Of a stretch of DNA of 64,000 nt, positions 1-10,134 are shown piece after piece (positions within the stretch are counted from its first letter, which is position 1; each line of letters begins with the position of its first letter). Both the position numbers and the translations under genes were made by a program. Origin of the DNA: Pseudomonas fluorescens NCIMB 11764 (GTDB taxonomy: Bacteria > Pseudomonadota > Gammaproteobacteria > Pseudomonadales > Pseudomonadaceae); assembly GCF_000293885.2 (NCBI RefSeq), contig NZ_CP010945.1, positions 620,001 through 684,000 on the forward strand, in the 5' to 3' direction. Under the pieces are notes generated by a model that was not told the DNA's origin, searched no databases, and was given only the letters and a program-made list of their open reading frames with translations.

Positions 1-1230
1 GGGCTCCGGCGCGTCACCGTGGCGCATGTCGAGCCAGGCCGGAGTGCCATGGCGACGACCGCGCGGGTCGTGGCCCATGTTTGGCGCACCACCGAAACCG
101 GCGAGGCGACCACGAGTCACGGTGGAAGAATGGCCGTCGCCATCGACTTGCAGAGTCGCACCGATGAACAGGTCGACCGCGTATTGCCCGGCCAGTTGGC
201 TGAACATTCGGTTGGATCGCAGCGAGCCGTCGCGACCGGTGAAGAACACGTCCGGCCGCGCGGCGATGTAGTTTTCCATGCCCAGTTCGGTGCCGAAGCA
301 ATGCACGCTTTCGACCCAGCCGCTTTCGATGGCAGGGATCAGGGTTGGATGCGGATTGAGCGTCCAGTTGCGGCAGATCTTGCCTTTGAGGCCGAGGGAT
401 TCGCCGTAGGTCGGCAGGATCAATTCGATGGCGGCGGTGTTGAAGCCGATGCCGTGGTTCAGCGACTGGACGTTGTGTTTTTCGTAGATCCCGCGGATCG
501 CCATCATCGCCATCAGCACGTGCACAGGCTTGATATGCCGGGGGTCGCGGGTGAACAGCGGTTCGATGTAGAACGGCTTGTCGGCCACCACCACGAAATC
601 GACCCACGAAGCGGGGATGTCGACGCGTGGCAGGTCAGTGACGTCGTCCACCAACTGATTGACCTGAACGATGACGATACCGTCGCTGAACGCCGCCGGT
701 TCGATCAGCGCCGGCGTGTCTTCGGTGCTGGGGCCGGTGTAGATGTTGCCGGCGCGGTCGGCCATGAAACCGGCGGAGAGCACGACGTTTGGAATCAGGT
801 CCACCACCAACCGTGCGTAGAGCTCGATGTAGGTGTGGATCGCGCCGATTTCCAGCAGGCCGTCTTCCAGCAACTGGCTGATGCGCAGACTCTGGGTGCC
901 GGCAAAGGAAAAGTCGAGCTTGCGGGCGATGCCGCGTTCAAACAGGTCCAGGTGTTCGGAGCGTCCGACGCTGGGCATGATCATGTGCAGGTCATGCAGC
1001 TTTGTCGGATCGGCTTTTGCCAGTGAGCGCGAAAGGAAATCCGCCTGCTTCTGGTTGTTGCCCTCCAGCACCACACGGTCGCCAGGCAGGATCAACGCTT
1101 CGAGCGCCGCCACGATGTTGTCGGTGGGCAGGACCACACCGTCGGCCAGGCCCTTGACCAACTCGAGGCGCCGCTGCTTTTCGCTGCGCCGCCGCGTCCA
1201 TCGCGAGTCGGGGGATATTGTTGTTGTCAT
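1..1230 (-). CDS. mdcA: Malonate decarboxylase alpha subunit (5' part, runs off the window)
   Basis: The reading frame starts at an ATG at 1230 behind a GGAG ribosome site and is open for all 410 codons to the window edge, so the 3' end is missing. The protein begins MTTTISPDSRWTRRRSEKQR and continues with segments I recognise from Pseudomonas MdcA. This subunit is the acetyl-S-ACP:malonate ACP transferase of the cytoplasmic biotin-independent malonate decarboxylase, which converts malonate to acetate and CO2. In Pseudomonas it is the first gene of mdcABCDEGHLM, so the rest of the operon should lie left of the window. A perfect palindrome 80 bases upstream is a candidate operator. Confidence in the family is high. 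Confidence 0.93.
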   Translation of the reverse strand, partial: MTTTISPDSRWTRRRSEKQRRLELVKGLADGVVLPTDNIVAALEALILPGDRVVLEGNNQKQADFLSRSLAKADPTKLHDLHMIMPSVGRSEHLDLFERGIARKLDFSFAGTQSLRISQLLEDGLLEIGAIHTYIELYARLVVDLIPNVVLSAGFMADRAGNIYTGPSTEDTPALIEPAAFSDGIVIVQVNQLVDDVTDLPRVDIPASWVDFVVVADKPFYIEPLFTRDPRHIKPVHVLMAMMAIRGIYEKHNVQSLNHGIGFNTAAIELILPTYGESLGLKGKICRNWTLNPHPTLIPAIESGWVESVHCFGTELGMENYIAARPDVFFTGRDGSLRSNRMFSQLAGQYAVDLFIGATLQVDGDGHSSTVTRGRLAGFGGAPNMGHDPRGRRHGTPAWLDMRHGDAPEP

Positions 1231-1309
1231 GACCACTCCACGGGTTCGCTGTCGTGGGGGTCACCTTAGGAGTGTTGGGTGGGGGGCATCAATCAAGCAG
1301 AGAGACGGA

Positions 1310-1330
1310 TCGTTACGGTCACCGTAACGA
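1310..1330. promoter_or_regulatory. Perfect 21-bp palindrome, candidate operator of the mdc operon
   Basis: Two 10-base arms, TCGTTACGGT and ACCGTAACGA, flank a single central C and match perfectly. The site lies 80 bases before the mdcA start. Such a symmetrical site suggests a dimeric regulator. The regulator is unknown here; mdc operons are controlled by LysR or GntR proteins in other bacteria. No convincing sigma-70 promoter could be placed next to it. Confidence 0.55.
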
Positions 1331-1335
1331 ACACT

Positions 1336-1476
1336 CCCCTTGTGGCGAGGGAGCTTGCTCCCGCTCGGCTGCGAAGCAGTCGTAAAACATTGCACGCGGT
1401 ATACCTGATTTACCTCGGTCGCAGGTCTTGGGGCCGCTTCGCGCCCCAGCGGGAGCAAGCTCCCTCGCCACAGGGG
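1336..1476. repeat. REPIN (REP doublet), GTGGCGAGGGAGC class
   Basis: Two inverted copies of a REP beginning CCCCTTGTGGCGAGGGAG and ending CTCCCTCGCCACAGGGG face each other across about 50 bases. Each arm is itself palindromic (GGGAGCTTGCTCCC). It fills the gap between the chpC end and the mdcA control region. Elements of the same class occur at 13713-13851 and 52158-52292. Confidence 0.85.
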
Positions 1477-1480
1477 CTGG

Positions 1481-1936
1481 TCAGGCGAGCCCGGCACTCA
1501 CAAGCAACTCCTCCAGCGCCAGCAAGTCCGGCACCTTGGCCACTTGATCACCCACTTGCACTGCCGCCTGCTCCAGCGCACACAGCGGCACATCCACATA
1601 GCTCAATTGGCTATCGAGCTTGTAAGACCGCGGAATCCCCTGCACCAGCAACGCCATGAATTTCAGCTCCGGCCGCCCCCCCAGCGCATTGAGAATCACA
1701 ATTCGCGCCCGTTCGCCGATGACGATTTTCTGCCCGCAGGCCGACTCGAAACTCAGCAACGGAATCTGCCGGTCCCGCCACGTTACCCGCCCCAGATACC
1801 ACGGCGGCGAATCGAGATCGAACGCTCCCGCTTGATAGTCGATCAGCTCTGCAATCGCCACGTTGGGCAAAATCAGATTGCGGTCAGCCAGGGGCAGCAG
1901 CAGCCCGGTGAGGTTGCTGGTGCGGTGTTCAAGCAT
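1481..1936 (-). CDS. chpC: CheW-like adaptor ChpC of the Pil-Chp system
   Basis: 151 residues forming a single CheW-like domain, with typical segments LLLPLADRNLILPNVAIAEL near the N-terminus and PLLSFESACG in the middle. CheW proteins couple a chemoreceptor to a CheA kinase at the inner membrane. The start overlaps the chpA stop by 8 bases, so translation is probably coupled. It is the last gene of the operon. In P. aeruginosa a methylesterase gene, chpB, sits between chpA and chpC; here there is no room for it. Confidence 0.88.
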   Translation of the reverse strand: MLEHRTSNLTGLLLPLADRNLILPNVAIAELIDYQAGAFDLDSPPWYLGRVTWRDRQIPLLSFESACGQKIVIGERARIVILNALGGRPELKFMALLVQGIPRSYKLDSQLSYVDVPLCALEQAAVQVGDQVAKVPDLLALEELLVSAGLA

Positions 1937-4900
1937 GGGTTTTGCTCCACAGCGCGATGCTTTCGAGCAGCACCGATTCCTGGTACGGCTTGCCGAGGTA
2001 GTCGTTGACGCCGATGGCCATGGCGCGGTCGCGGTGTTTCTGGCCGGTGCGCGAGGTGATCATGATGATCGGCAAGTGCTGCAAACGTTCGTCCGCACGC
2101 ACTTGGGTCGCCACTTCGAAACCGTCCATGCGCGGCATTTCAATGTCCAGCAGCATCAGGTCCGGCATGTGTTCTTCGAGCAGCAACATGGCATCGACGC
2201 CATCCTTGGCCGTCAGTACGTTCATGCCGTGGCGTTCGAGCAAACGGCTGGTGACCTTGCGCACGGTGACTGAGTCGTCGACCACCAACACCAGCAACGG
2301 CTTGTGCGGCTCGGATTCTGCGTCCTGCCTCAGCGGTTGTTGCGGCACCCGCGCCTGCATCGCGCGGATCGGCGCCAGCAGATCGAGAATCAGCACCACC
2401 CGGCCATCGCCGAGGATCGTCGCCCCGGACAATCCCTGCACCGCCGCAAACTGCGGGCCGAGGCTTTTCACCACGATTTCCCGGGTACCGGCCATGGCAT
2501 CGACCTGCACCGCGATGTGCCGTTCGTTGCATTGCACCAGCAACACCGGCAACGGCAGGCTCTGGCCCAGCAGTTTCGGGCGGGTACTGGTTTTCAGCAG
2601 TTCGCCGAGGTAGCACAGTTCATAGTGCTGCCCGGCGTATTTGTAGGTCGGCGGATCGAGCCGGTAATGCCCTTCGAGTTCGTTGGGCAGCACCCGCACG
2701 ATACCGTCGATGGTGTTCAGCGGGATCGCATATTGGTCCTCACCGCACTGCACCATCAGCGCCCGGTTGACCGACACGGTGAACGGCAGCCGAATGCGGA
2801 AATGCACGCCCTGCCCCGGCACAGAGTCGATGCTCATGCTGCCGCCCAGCTGTCGCACCTCTTCGTGGACCACGTCCATGCCCACACCACGCCCGGAAAT
2901 CTGGGTGATTTTTTCCGCCGTGGAGAACCCCGGTTGCAGGATGAATTGCAGCACGTCGCGGTCGCTGATATCGCTGTCCGGGGCCAGCAAACCGCGCTTG
3001 ATTGCCTTGCGCCGTACCGCGTCCAATGGCACACCGGCGCCGTCGTCGCGGATGTCGAAAATGATGTCGCCGCCTTCGCGCGACAGGTCGAGGGTGATCC
3101 GCCCTTGCGCCGGTTTACCGGCCGCGATGCGCACCTCCGCGGATTCCAGGCCATGGTCGACGGCGTTGCGCAGCATGTGTTCCAGCGGCGCGGCCATGCG
3201 TTCGAGGACGTTGCGATCCATCTCGCCTTCGGCGTTGCCGACGATGAATTCCACGTCCTTGCCCAGTTCGCTGGAAACCTGGCGAACGATGCGTTTCAAA
3301 CGCGGCAACATCCGCTCGAACGGCACCATGCGCGTACGCATCAGGCCTTCCTGCAATTCGGTGTTGATGCGGCCCTGCTGTTGCAGCAGGTTCTCCGCGT
3401 CCTGGTTGCGCCGGTCGAGGGTTTCCTTGAGGTCGAGCAAGTCAGAAGCGGACTCGAACAGCGCCCGCGACAGTTGCTGCAACTGCGAGTGACGATCCAT
3501 CTCCAGCGGGTCGAATTCTTCGTAGTCCGAACGCTCGGCGTCGACTTGCTGACGGCTGAGAATCCGCCCCTGGGTTTCGGTATCGAGCCGGCGCAGTTGA
3601 TCACGCATGCGCTCGATGGTGGTTTCCATCTCGTTCAACGCCACGCGCGCATCGTTGACCTGTTGTTCGATGCGGCCACGGAAGATCGAGGTTTCCCCGG
3701 CCAGGTTGACCAGGTCGTCGAGCAATTCTGCCGAGACCTTGACCATGTCGGCACCGGCATCGACTTGTGGCGCAAGTGGCTCGACCTTGGGTGCAACCGT
3801 TGCGGCAACCGGTGCTTCCGGCACCTCCGGATGGCTGAAATTGCGGATCGCATCGATCAGTCGATCAGCGGGCGGCAACGGTTGACCGGCGCGGGTGGCG
3901 TCGAGCATCTGCGCCAGTCGGTCATGGCTGCTTTGCAACAACCCGAACAGCGCTGCCGTCGGTTTCAGCGTACCGGCGGACAAACCTTCGTAGAGAAATT
4001 CCAGTTCATGGGCGAGGTCGCCGATCGGGCCGATTTCCACCATCCGTGCACCGCCCTTGAGGGTGTGCAGGTCGCGCAGCAGGGTTTCCATTTCCTGGCG
4101 ATTGGAAGGTTCTGCCTGCCAGCGCACCAACGCCGCGCCGGAGTTTTCGATGATGTCGAAACCTTCCTCGAGAAAGATTTCCAACAGTTCAGGATCATGC
4201 CCTGGCGAATCCTCGGCTCGCGCAGCCTCGACGGTTTCAGGCGCGTTGGCGTTGCCTTGGCGGAACTCGCGGATGGCGTCGATCAGCTCGCCCGGATCAC
4301 CCAGCGGTTTCTGGTGCTGTAATTGCTCAAGCAACTGAGCCAGCCGCTCATGGCTTTGTTGCAGCAGGTGCGCCAACGCCTCGCTGTGGCTGTAACGGCG
4401 ATCGACAAGGCCTTCGTAAAGGTTTTCCAACTCATGGGCGAGGTCACCGACCGGTTCGACCTCGGCCATCCGCGCCCCCCCCTTGAGCGTGTGCATATCC
4501 CGCTGCAAGGACAACAGCGGCGCGGCGTTTTCCGGGTCGTTCAGCCAGCGCTGCAGGGCCTGGCCGGCGCTTTCGAGGATGTCCACCGCCTCTTCGAGGA
4601 AGATCGAAACAATCTCATCGTCTAGCTCATGATCCTTTGTGGGAGCGAGCCTGCTCGCGATGGATTCATAGGCGCCGCGTTTATCCTGCAATAATGCGTC
4701 ATCGTTGACGTCCATCGCGAGCAGGCTCGCTCCCACAGGGGGTACTGTGTTTTCAAGTTCGGCGGTAACGCTGCCCAGTTCGCGAATGCTCAGGGTGCGG
4801 CTGCCGTCACTGCGAATCAGGCCCATGGCCGACGGGTCGAGGCTCTCGTCGAGCAAACCGCGCAAGGCGCGGATGCGCTCCGGTTGCGGGCTGACTTCCT

Positions 4901-7900
4901 GGCCGGCTGCCAGTTCGTCGAGCATGTTGATCAGCGCTTCGTGAGCACTTTGCGCCTCGTGGAAAAACCGGTCGCTGACCGCCAGGCTGCTTTCTTCCAC
5001 GGCACCGTAGAGATCCAGCAAGGCTTCGCATAACTCATCCACCGGATGCAGATCCGCCAGGTGTGCCCCTTCGCCAAGGGTGGTCAATTCATCCAGCAGT
5101 GCACTGAGTTCCTGACGTTCGCCGGGGTGTTGCTGCCAGCGCTGCAACAGGCTTTCGGCATCCAGCAGGATGTCCATGCCCTGGGCCAGGAAGTTGTTGA
5201 TCAACTGCGGATCGCGCTTGGTTCGAAGCGCCGTGCTCGGCGTGCTCAACAGCGCTTCCAGACGCTCGGCCAGCAGCGTCTGGGTTCTCTCGATCAATGA
5301 ACGGGCACCGGGAATCTCGGCCAGCGGATCGACCTTGAGCTGACGCAGCCCGAGGCGAAACACGCCTTCGGCTTCCAGCAGCAGTTCGACTTCGTCGAGG
5401 TCCAGGGCGATGAGGTGCGCCTTGTACTCGCGGGCCAGGTGATCCAGCGGTGTCGCCAGCTCGGCGATCGGCAGGACGCCGGCCATCGAGGCGCTGCCCT
5501 TGAGGGTGTGCAGCGCTCGCTGCAATTCGTCGCTGGCCTGCAACGGCACGTGTTCGGCGGCCTGTTCGAGGAAGCGGTTGAGGGTGGCCAGATGGGTTTC
5601 GGCCTCGTTGCGGAAGATCTCCAGCAACAGCGGATCGAGGGCCGCGACGTCCTGCACGTCTTCATCGGACAAAGGCTCGTCACCCTTGGCGAGGGCATGT
5701 GCGCGGGCGGCCAATTGGTCGACATCGTTGCGCTGACGCTGGGCATTGTCGGCAAATTCGGCCACCAGTTCCGGCAGCAGGTTCAACACATCACCGAGCA
5801 GTTGTTGCACGGCCTGGCCCGGCTCAACGCTGTGCTCCAGCACACGGTTGAGCAGGTTTTCCACAGCCCACGCCAATTCACCCAGGACCAAGGCGCGAAC
5901 CATCCGGCCACTGCCCTTGAGCGTGTGGAAGGCTCGGCGCAACTCGCTCAAGGCTGCTGTGTTGTCGGGATAGGCCAACCAGCGCGGCAGGTATTCGCGA
6001 AGGATGTCCAGGACTTCATCGGTTTCTTCAAGGAAGACTTCGCGCAACTCGTCGTCCACCGGCGCTTCGCCCACCGGCGGCGGTAGCAGGCTGCCAGGGG
6101 TGTTCTGCGCGGGCGGGTTCACCGCAGAGACCGGGTTGGCCAGCACATCGGCCAGGGTCTGGACGACTTCCGGATCATCCAGTTCCTGCAGGTCCTGCAT
6201 GACCTGCGCTTCGCTCGGGCTGAGCACGTCTTCAAGCACCGGTACATGCTGCTCGCTGGGGAAGACACCCAGTGACGCGAGGCTTTTTTCCGCGACGTCG
6301 AGCAACTGTTCGCCGGCCGCTTCGGGATCGTCGCTGAGGCGCTCAAGGTAATACTCGAGGCTGGTGATGACGTCGGCCAGGCTGTCCAGTTCCTGCCAGT
6401 CAGGCTGGCCCTGTTCCAGCAGCAAATGCTCACGGATGAAATGATTGCAGGCGTCGATCAGGCTCGCGGCCCGGCTCAGCGGAATCATCGCCAGCGCACC
6501 GCGCACCTGGGTCAGCAAGTCCGGCAACGGTTGCAAATGCTGGCGGTCCCAATCGGCGTCGATGTAATCGACAATCATGTCCTTGGCCTGCTGCAGGCAG
6601 ATGCGCGCTTCCTTGATTACGATCTGGTGGATCTGCGTCAGGTCGGTGGTCGGCAGACGGCTGTCTTCCTGGCTACTTTCCGGCTCCACGGTGCCGACCA
6701 TGCCGGCCAGCGTCGCCTCGACGTAGAGCAAGGCCCCGGCGACATCCATGAGGATCGCGTCGTTGGGTTCGCGTTGGCCTTGAGCAAGGCTCAGCACCAC
6801 CGCCAGTTGATCGATGATGACCTTGCGCGGCTGGCCGAAACCGAGCACCGCCAGGGTGTCCGCAATCTGTCGCAGCGGTGCGAGCAGGCTTTCGAGGTCC
6901 GAGGTGTGCTGACGGTCGCTGCGCACGAACAGGTCCAGGCGCTCCTTGACCCGAACCAGTTCTTCGCACAGCGCCGCCAGTACCGAGCGCATGGCATCGC
7001 GGTCAGGACCCGCCAGCCGCGCCCGCTCTTCGTCGACCATCGCGCTGTCAGGCAACGCGTCGTCCAATCCGTAGCGATCTTTCATGGTCAGCATCTGCCC
7101 GGTGGGGTGTTCGGCCTTGGCAATGTAGAACAGCAAACTCTTGAGCAACTCCGGCGGTGCCGGCTGATTGATCGCGGACATGCCCTGCTCGAGCAGGCGC
7201 TTGAGCTCTTTGTCGGCGTCCTTGAACAGGCTGCGCAGGGCCGGGCTGTTGGCGATCGAACCGCCGCGCATGCCTTCGACCAGCGCCGAAGCGACTTGCC
7301 ACAACGGGCTGAGGGGCGCGTTGCCACACAACCCCTCGAGGCGTGAAAACACCTTGGCCAGGTAACCGAGGTGGGTGTCGTCATCCTGCTCGCGCAGCAA
7401 CCCGACCAGGGCCATCTGCAACATCTGGCGCAATTTGCGCAACACGTTTGGCAGGTCCGCCGGTTCCAGCCGCGCCAGTGATTGTTCATTCAGCGGTGGC
7501 AGTTCCGGCAACTGCGGAGTGAACAGGCTGGTTTCCGACAACAGGCTTTCGCCGCGGGCGCTGCGCAGATCGTTGATCAGCGGCAGCACCACCAGCGGCA
7601 GGTCGCGGCGCGCGCCTTGTACGCGGTCGAGATAGATCGGCAACTGACCGATTGCTTGCAGCAACAGGTGAATGGCCTCGTCGCGATGGCTGACGCGGTT
7701 CTGCTGCAAGGCAGCGGCCAGTTGCTCCATTTCTTCGGCGAGCAGTGCCGCGCCGTAAAACTCGACCATCTGCAAACTGCCGTGAACCTGATGGATACAC
7801 GCCAGACATTCACTGAGGGCGTGCGTCGCCTGAGGGTCATCAAGCAACGTTTCAATCGCCTGGTGAGCCACTTTCAGCGTTTCGGCAATCTCGCCTTTGA

Positions 7901-7937
7901 CCCACTCCAGGGCCACATAGTCGTGCCGATCACCCAT
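1929..7937 (-). CDS. chpA: Hybrid chemotaxis histidine kinase ChpA (CheA-like), with an in-frame REPIN
   Basis: 2002 residues. The start is the ATG at 7937 (MGDRHDYVALEWVKGE), which has a GGAG site 5 bases upstream and matches the family start; open codons further upstream are not needed. Order: N-terminal Hpt-like region (HQVHGS near residue 50), Hpt domains with HTLKG at about residues 670, 810, 1147 and 1290 (the last two look like a tandem duplication), dimerisation region from about 1410, ATPase core (N box EHMLRNAVDHG, then DDGAGV and GRGVGMDVV), CheW-like domain, and a C-terminal receiver (VVDDSVTVRK). It is shorter than P. aeruginosa ChpA (about 2470 residues). Residues about 1067-1100 are encoded by REP DNA. 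The role is phosphorelay to PilG and PilH controlling twitching and cAMP. Confidence 0.93.
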   Translation of the reverse strand: MGDRHDYVALEWVKGEIAETLKVAHQAIETLLDDPQATHALSECLACIHQVHGSLQMVEFYGAALLAEEMEQLAAALQQNRVSHRDEAIHLLLQAIGQLPIYLDRVQGARRDLPLVVLPLINDLRSARGESLLSETSLFTPQLPELPPLNEQSLARLEPADLPNVLRKLRQMLQMALVGLLREQDDDTHLGYLAKVFSRLEGLCGNAPLSPLWQVASALVEGMRGGSIANSPALRSLFKDADKELKRLLEQGMSAINQPAPPELLKSLLFYIAKAEHPTGQMLTMKDRYGLDDALPDSAMVDEERARLAGPDRDAMRSVLAALCEELVRVKERLDLFVRSDRQHTSDLESLLAPLRQIADTLAVLGFGQPRKVIIDQLAVVLSLAQGQREPNDAILMDVAGALLYVEATLAGMVGTVEPESSQEDSRLPTTDLTQIHQIVIKEARICLQQAKDMIVDYIDADWDRQHLQPLPDLLTQVRGALAMIPLSRAASLIDACNHFIREHLLLEQGQPDWQELDSLADVITSLEYYLERLSDDPEAAGEQLLDVAEKSLASLGVFPSEQHVPVLEDVLSPSEAQVMQDLQELDDPEVVQTLADVLANPVSAVNPPAQNTPGSLLPPPVGEAPVDDELREVFLEETDEVLDILREYLPRWLAYPDNTAALSELRRAFHTLKGSGRMVRALVLGELAWAVENLLNRVLEHSVEPGQAVQQLLGDVLNLLPELVAEFADNAQRQRNDVDQLAARAHALAKGDEPLSDEDVQDVAALDPLLLEIFRNEAETHLATLNRFLEQAAEHVPLQASDELQRALHTLKGSASMAGVLPIAELATPLDHLAREYKAHLIALDLDEVELLLEAEGVFRLGLRQLKVDPLAEIPGARSLIERTQTLLAERLEALLSTPSTALRTKRDPQLINNFLAQGMDILLDAESLLQRWQQHPGERQELSALLDELTTLGEGAHLADLHPVDELCEALLDLYGAVEESSLAVSDRFFHEAQSAHEALINMLDELAAGQEVSPQPERIRALRGLLDESLDPSAMGLIRSDGSRTLSIRELGSVTAELENTVPPVGASLLAMDVNDDALLQDKRGAYESIASRLAPTKDHELDDEIVSIFLEEAVDILESAGQALQRWLNDPENAAPLLSLQRDMHTLKGGARMAEVEPVGDLAHELENLYEGLVDRRYSHSEALAHLLQQSHERLAQLLEQLQHQKPLGDPGELIDAIREFRQGNANAPETVEAARAEDSPGHDPELLEIFLEEGFDIIENSGAALVRWQAEPSNRQEMETLLRDLHTLKGGARMVEIGPIGDLAHELEFLYEGLSAGTLKPTAALFGLLQSSHDRLAQMLDATRAGQPLPPADRLIDAIRNFSHPEVPEAPVAATVAPKVEPLAPQVDAGADMVKVSAELLDDLVNLAGETSIFRGRIEQQVNDARVALNEMETTIERMRDQLRRLDTETQGRILSRQQVDAERSDYEEFDPLEMDRHSQLQQLSRALFESASDLLDLKETLDRRNQDAENLLQQQGRINTELQEGLMRTRMVPFERMLPRLKRIVRQVSSELGKDVEFIVGNAEGEMDRNVLERMAAPLEHMLRNAVDHGLESAEVRIAAGKPAQGRITLDLSREGGDIIFDIRDDGAGVPLDAVRRKAIKRGLLAPDSDISDRDVLQFILQPGFSTAEKITQISGRGVGMDVVHEEVRQLGGSMSIDSVPGQGVHFRIRLPFTVSVNRALMVQCGEDQYAIPLNTIDGIVRVLPNELEGHYRLDPPTYKYAGQHYELCYLGELLKTSTRPKLLGQSLPLPVLLVQCNERHIAVQVDAMAGTREIVVKSLGPQFAAVQGLSGATILGDGRVVLILDLLAPIRAMQARVPQQPLRQDAESEPHKPLLVLVVDDSVTVRKVTSRLLERHGMNVLTAKDGVDAMLLLEEHMPDLMLLDIEMPRMDGFEVATQVRADERLQHLPIIMITSRTGQKHRDRAMAIGVNDYLGKPYQESVLLESIALWSKTHA
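4638..4737. repeat. REPIN inside chpA, translated in frame
   Basis: Arms at 4638-4663 and 4712-4737 are perfect 26-base inverted copies (TGTGGGAGCGAGCCTGCTCG...). The reading frame of chpA passes through both arms, giving the peptides VGASLLAMD and ESIASRLAPT. The same REP class is found between genes at 30440-30537. It lies in the linker ahead of the third HTLKG Hpt domain. Confidence 0.93.
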
Positions 7938-7974
7938 AACTGCTCCGTTCATCGTTCGAACGCCCGTGGGCACT

Positions 7975-10032
7975 TCACACTTTATCCACAGTTTGCGCCT
8001 TGGCGGCCGGCAAGGTGAAACCCGACACCGAGCGCCGCAGCTGGCTGGCCATTTTCGCCAGGTTGCCGATGCTTTCGGCCGTGGCCGTGGAGCCGGACGA
8101 CGTTTGCGTGGTGATCTGCTGGATCACGTTCATCGTCAGGGAAATCTGTCCGGCCGAAGACGTTTGTTGCTGGGCGGCGTTGGAGATGCTCTGGATCAGC
8201 GCCGCGAGGGTTTTCGATACGCCTTCGATTTCTTCCAGGGCCACACCGGCATCCTGCGCCAGACGCGCGCCACGCACGACCTCGGTAGTGGTCTGTTCCA
8301 TGGAAATGACCGCTTCGTTGGTGTCGGCCTGAATCGCCCGCACCAGGGTTTCGATCTGCCGGGTCGCGGCGGACGAGCGTTCGGCCAGCCGTTGCACTTC
8401 GTCGGCAACCACCGCAAAACCGCGCCCGGCGTCACCGGCCATGGAGGCCTGGATGGCCGCGTTGAGCGCGAGGATGTTGGTCTGGTCGGCAATGTCATCA
8501 ATCAGGCTGACAATGTCGCCGATTTCCTGCGAAGACTCGCCCAGGCGTTTGATGCGTTTGGCGGTGTCCTGAATCTGCTCGCGGATGTTGTCCATGCCGT
8601 GGATGGTGTTGTGCACCACTTCATTGCCCTTGTTGGCAATTTCCACGGAGCGCTCGGCAACTGCCGAAGATTCGGCGGCGTTGGCCGAGACCTGGTCGAT
8701 GGACTGCGCCATGTCGTTGATCGCGGTGGAGGCTTCGCTGATCTGTTGCGCCTGATGTTCCGAGGCCTGTGCCAGGTGCATGGCGGTGGCTTGGGTTTCC
8801 TGCACGGCGGCGGCGACCTGGCCGGCGGTGAGGTTGATGGTTGCCACCAGATCGCGTAGCTGATCCACGGAATAGTTGATCGAATCGGCGATGGTCCCGG
8901 TGAAGTCCTCGGTCACCGATGCCGTCACGGTCAGGTCACCGTCGGCCAGGTCTTCGATCTCGTCCAGCAGCCGCATGATTGCGTTCTGGTTGCGTTCGTT
9001 CTTCTCGGCGGTTTCCCGTAGCTGACGGTTGGTTTCGCGAACCATTACCAGACCGATGAGGATGATCGACATCAGCGCCAGCAGGCCCAGCACGTAGCCA
9101 CCGATTTCGTCGGTATTACGCCCGCCGGCGAGGTTTTCGAAACCGCTGGCCAGGTGTGAAGCTTCGTCTAGCAGGGTTTGCGACAAGGAAAAAATGTTGG
9201 TGGCCGATTCGCGAACCTTGAACAGTTCTGGCGATGTTTCGAGGATTTCATCCACCGAACCGGAGACGAATTCGAACAACTCGGAAATCTCGACCAGTCG
9301 GGCACGGGCATCTCGGTCTTCGACCTGGCTGACCTTCAATGCCGGATTGCCCTGAAGCATGCCCGTGAGCACCTGGCCGAAACGCGCGGCGTCGCGACCG
9401 AAAGCGTCGGCGGCCTGTTGCGAACTTTCATCGCCAGACAGCACGGTGTTGACTGCGCCGAGAATCCGCTCGGCCAACAGTGACTGACGCTGGGCCATCG
9501 CGACCTGAGCGGCCGGCGCACCCCGTTGCAGAAGGATTTCGACGACTTTTTCGTACTCGACCTGCAATTGCGGCACGGTTTCAGCGAGGGTGGCGGCGAC
9601 TTGATGCAGCGACAGCACCGTCTGTTCGCTGGACAGGATGGCGTCGGTGTTTTTCAGCAGACGCTCCCAGTCCAGTTGCACGGCGCGCATTTCCGGGCGC
9701 ACGGTGGACGGCGCTGGCGGCAGGCCGGTAGACGGGTCGCCTTTCTTCAGATAACCCCAGCGCTGGGCGAAATCGTTGCGCGCATCGCTGAGCAACTTGA
9801 ACGCGGCAGCCTTGCCGGCTGCGGCTTCCGTGGCGTTCTTGGCAATACGCTGGGACAGCACGCGCAGCTCGCCGGCGTGGCCGATGTACTGTTTATCGTA
9901 CGTGGCTTGAGTGTTGAGGTAAGCGAAGTTGGCGAACAGCAGCATGATGAAAACAATCAACGCGATGAACAGCGCGATGATCTGCGATCGGCTGCGCGAC
10001 CCTTCTGGCTTGCCTGTTTTTGCTTTTATCAT
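7975..10032 (-). CDS. pilJ: Methyl-accepting chemotaxis protein PilJ
   Basis: 685 residues. A transmembrane segment (about 18-40, [21 protein letters not shown]) precedes a large periplasmic sensing region with two PilJ-type helical modules ([16 protein letters not shown] and [10 protein letters not shown]). A second membrane segment near 310-330 leads into a HAMP region and a cytoplasmic signalling tip ([17 protein letters not shown]). It is the receptor of the Pil-Chp array at the cell pole, reported to respond to surface contact through the pilus. In P. aeruginosa pilK follows; here chpA follows after 37 bases. The start has an AGGA site 3 bases upstream. Confidence 0.95.
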   Translation of the reverse strand: MIKAKTGKPEGSRSRSQIIALFIALIVFIMLLFANFAYLNTQATYDKQYIGHAGELRVLSQRIAKNATEAAAGKAAAFKLLSDARNDFAQRWGYLKKGDPSTGLPPAPSTVRPEMRAVQLDWERLLKNTDAILSSEQTVLSLHQVAATLAETVPQLQVEYEKVVEILLQRGAPAAQVAMAQRQSLLAERILGAVNTVLSGDESSQQAADAFGRDAARFGQVLTGMLQGNPALKVSQVEDRDARARLVEISELFEFVSGSVDEILETSPELFKVRESATNIFSLSQTLLDEASHLASGFENLAGGRNTDEIGGYVLGLLALMSIILIGLVMVRETNRQLRETAEKNERNQNAIMRLLDEIEDLADGDLTVTASVTEDFTGTIADSINYSVDQLRDLVATINLTAGQVAAAVQETQATAMHLAQASEHQAQQISEASTAINDMAQSIDQVSANAAESSAVAERSVEIANKGNEVVHNTIHGMDNIREQIQDTAKRIKRLGESSQEIGDIVSLIDDIADQTNILALNAAIQASMAGDAGRGFAVVADEVQRLAERSSAATRQIETLVRAIQADTNEAVISMEQTTTEVVRGARLAQDAGVALEEIEGVSKTLAALIQSISNAAQQQTSSAGQISLTMNVIQQITTQTSSGSTATAESIGNLAKMASQLRRSVSGFTLPAAKAQTVDKV

Positions 10033-10075
10033 CGGTCCTCGCCTGTTATCGCACCGTTAGAACCCACCATAAATC

Positions 10076-10128
10076 CCCTGTGGGAGCGAGCTTTTGTGGC
10101 TCACCACATAGCCCGGCGCCCACAGGGT
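10076..10128. repeat. Degenerate REP remnant between pilI and pilJ
   Basis: The segment starts CCCCTGTGGGAGCGAGC and ends GCCCACAGGG, so the outer tips of a REPIN are preserved while the middle is decayed. It occupies the pilI-pilJ gap within an operon. Confidence 0.6.
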
Positions 10129-10134
10129 CCGGGA

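Noticed and set aside
2304-4322. A 672-codon open frame on the plus strand inside chpA
   Set aside because: It is antisense to a well-recognised kinase, has no family features, and long antisense frames are common in GC-rich Pseudomonas genes.
7938-7973. Upstream start for chpA giving MPTGVRTMNGAV
   Set aside because: The ATG at 7937 has a good ribosome site and the conserved family start.
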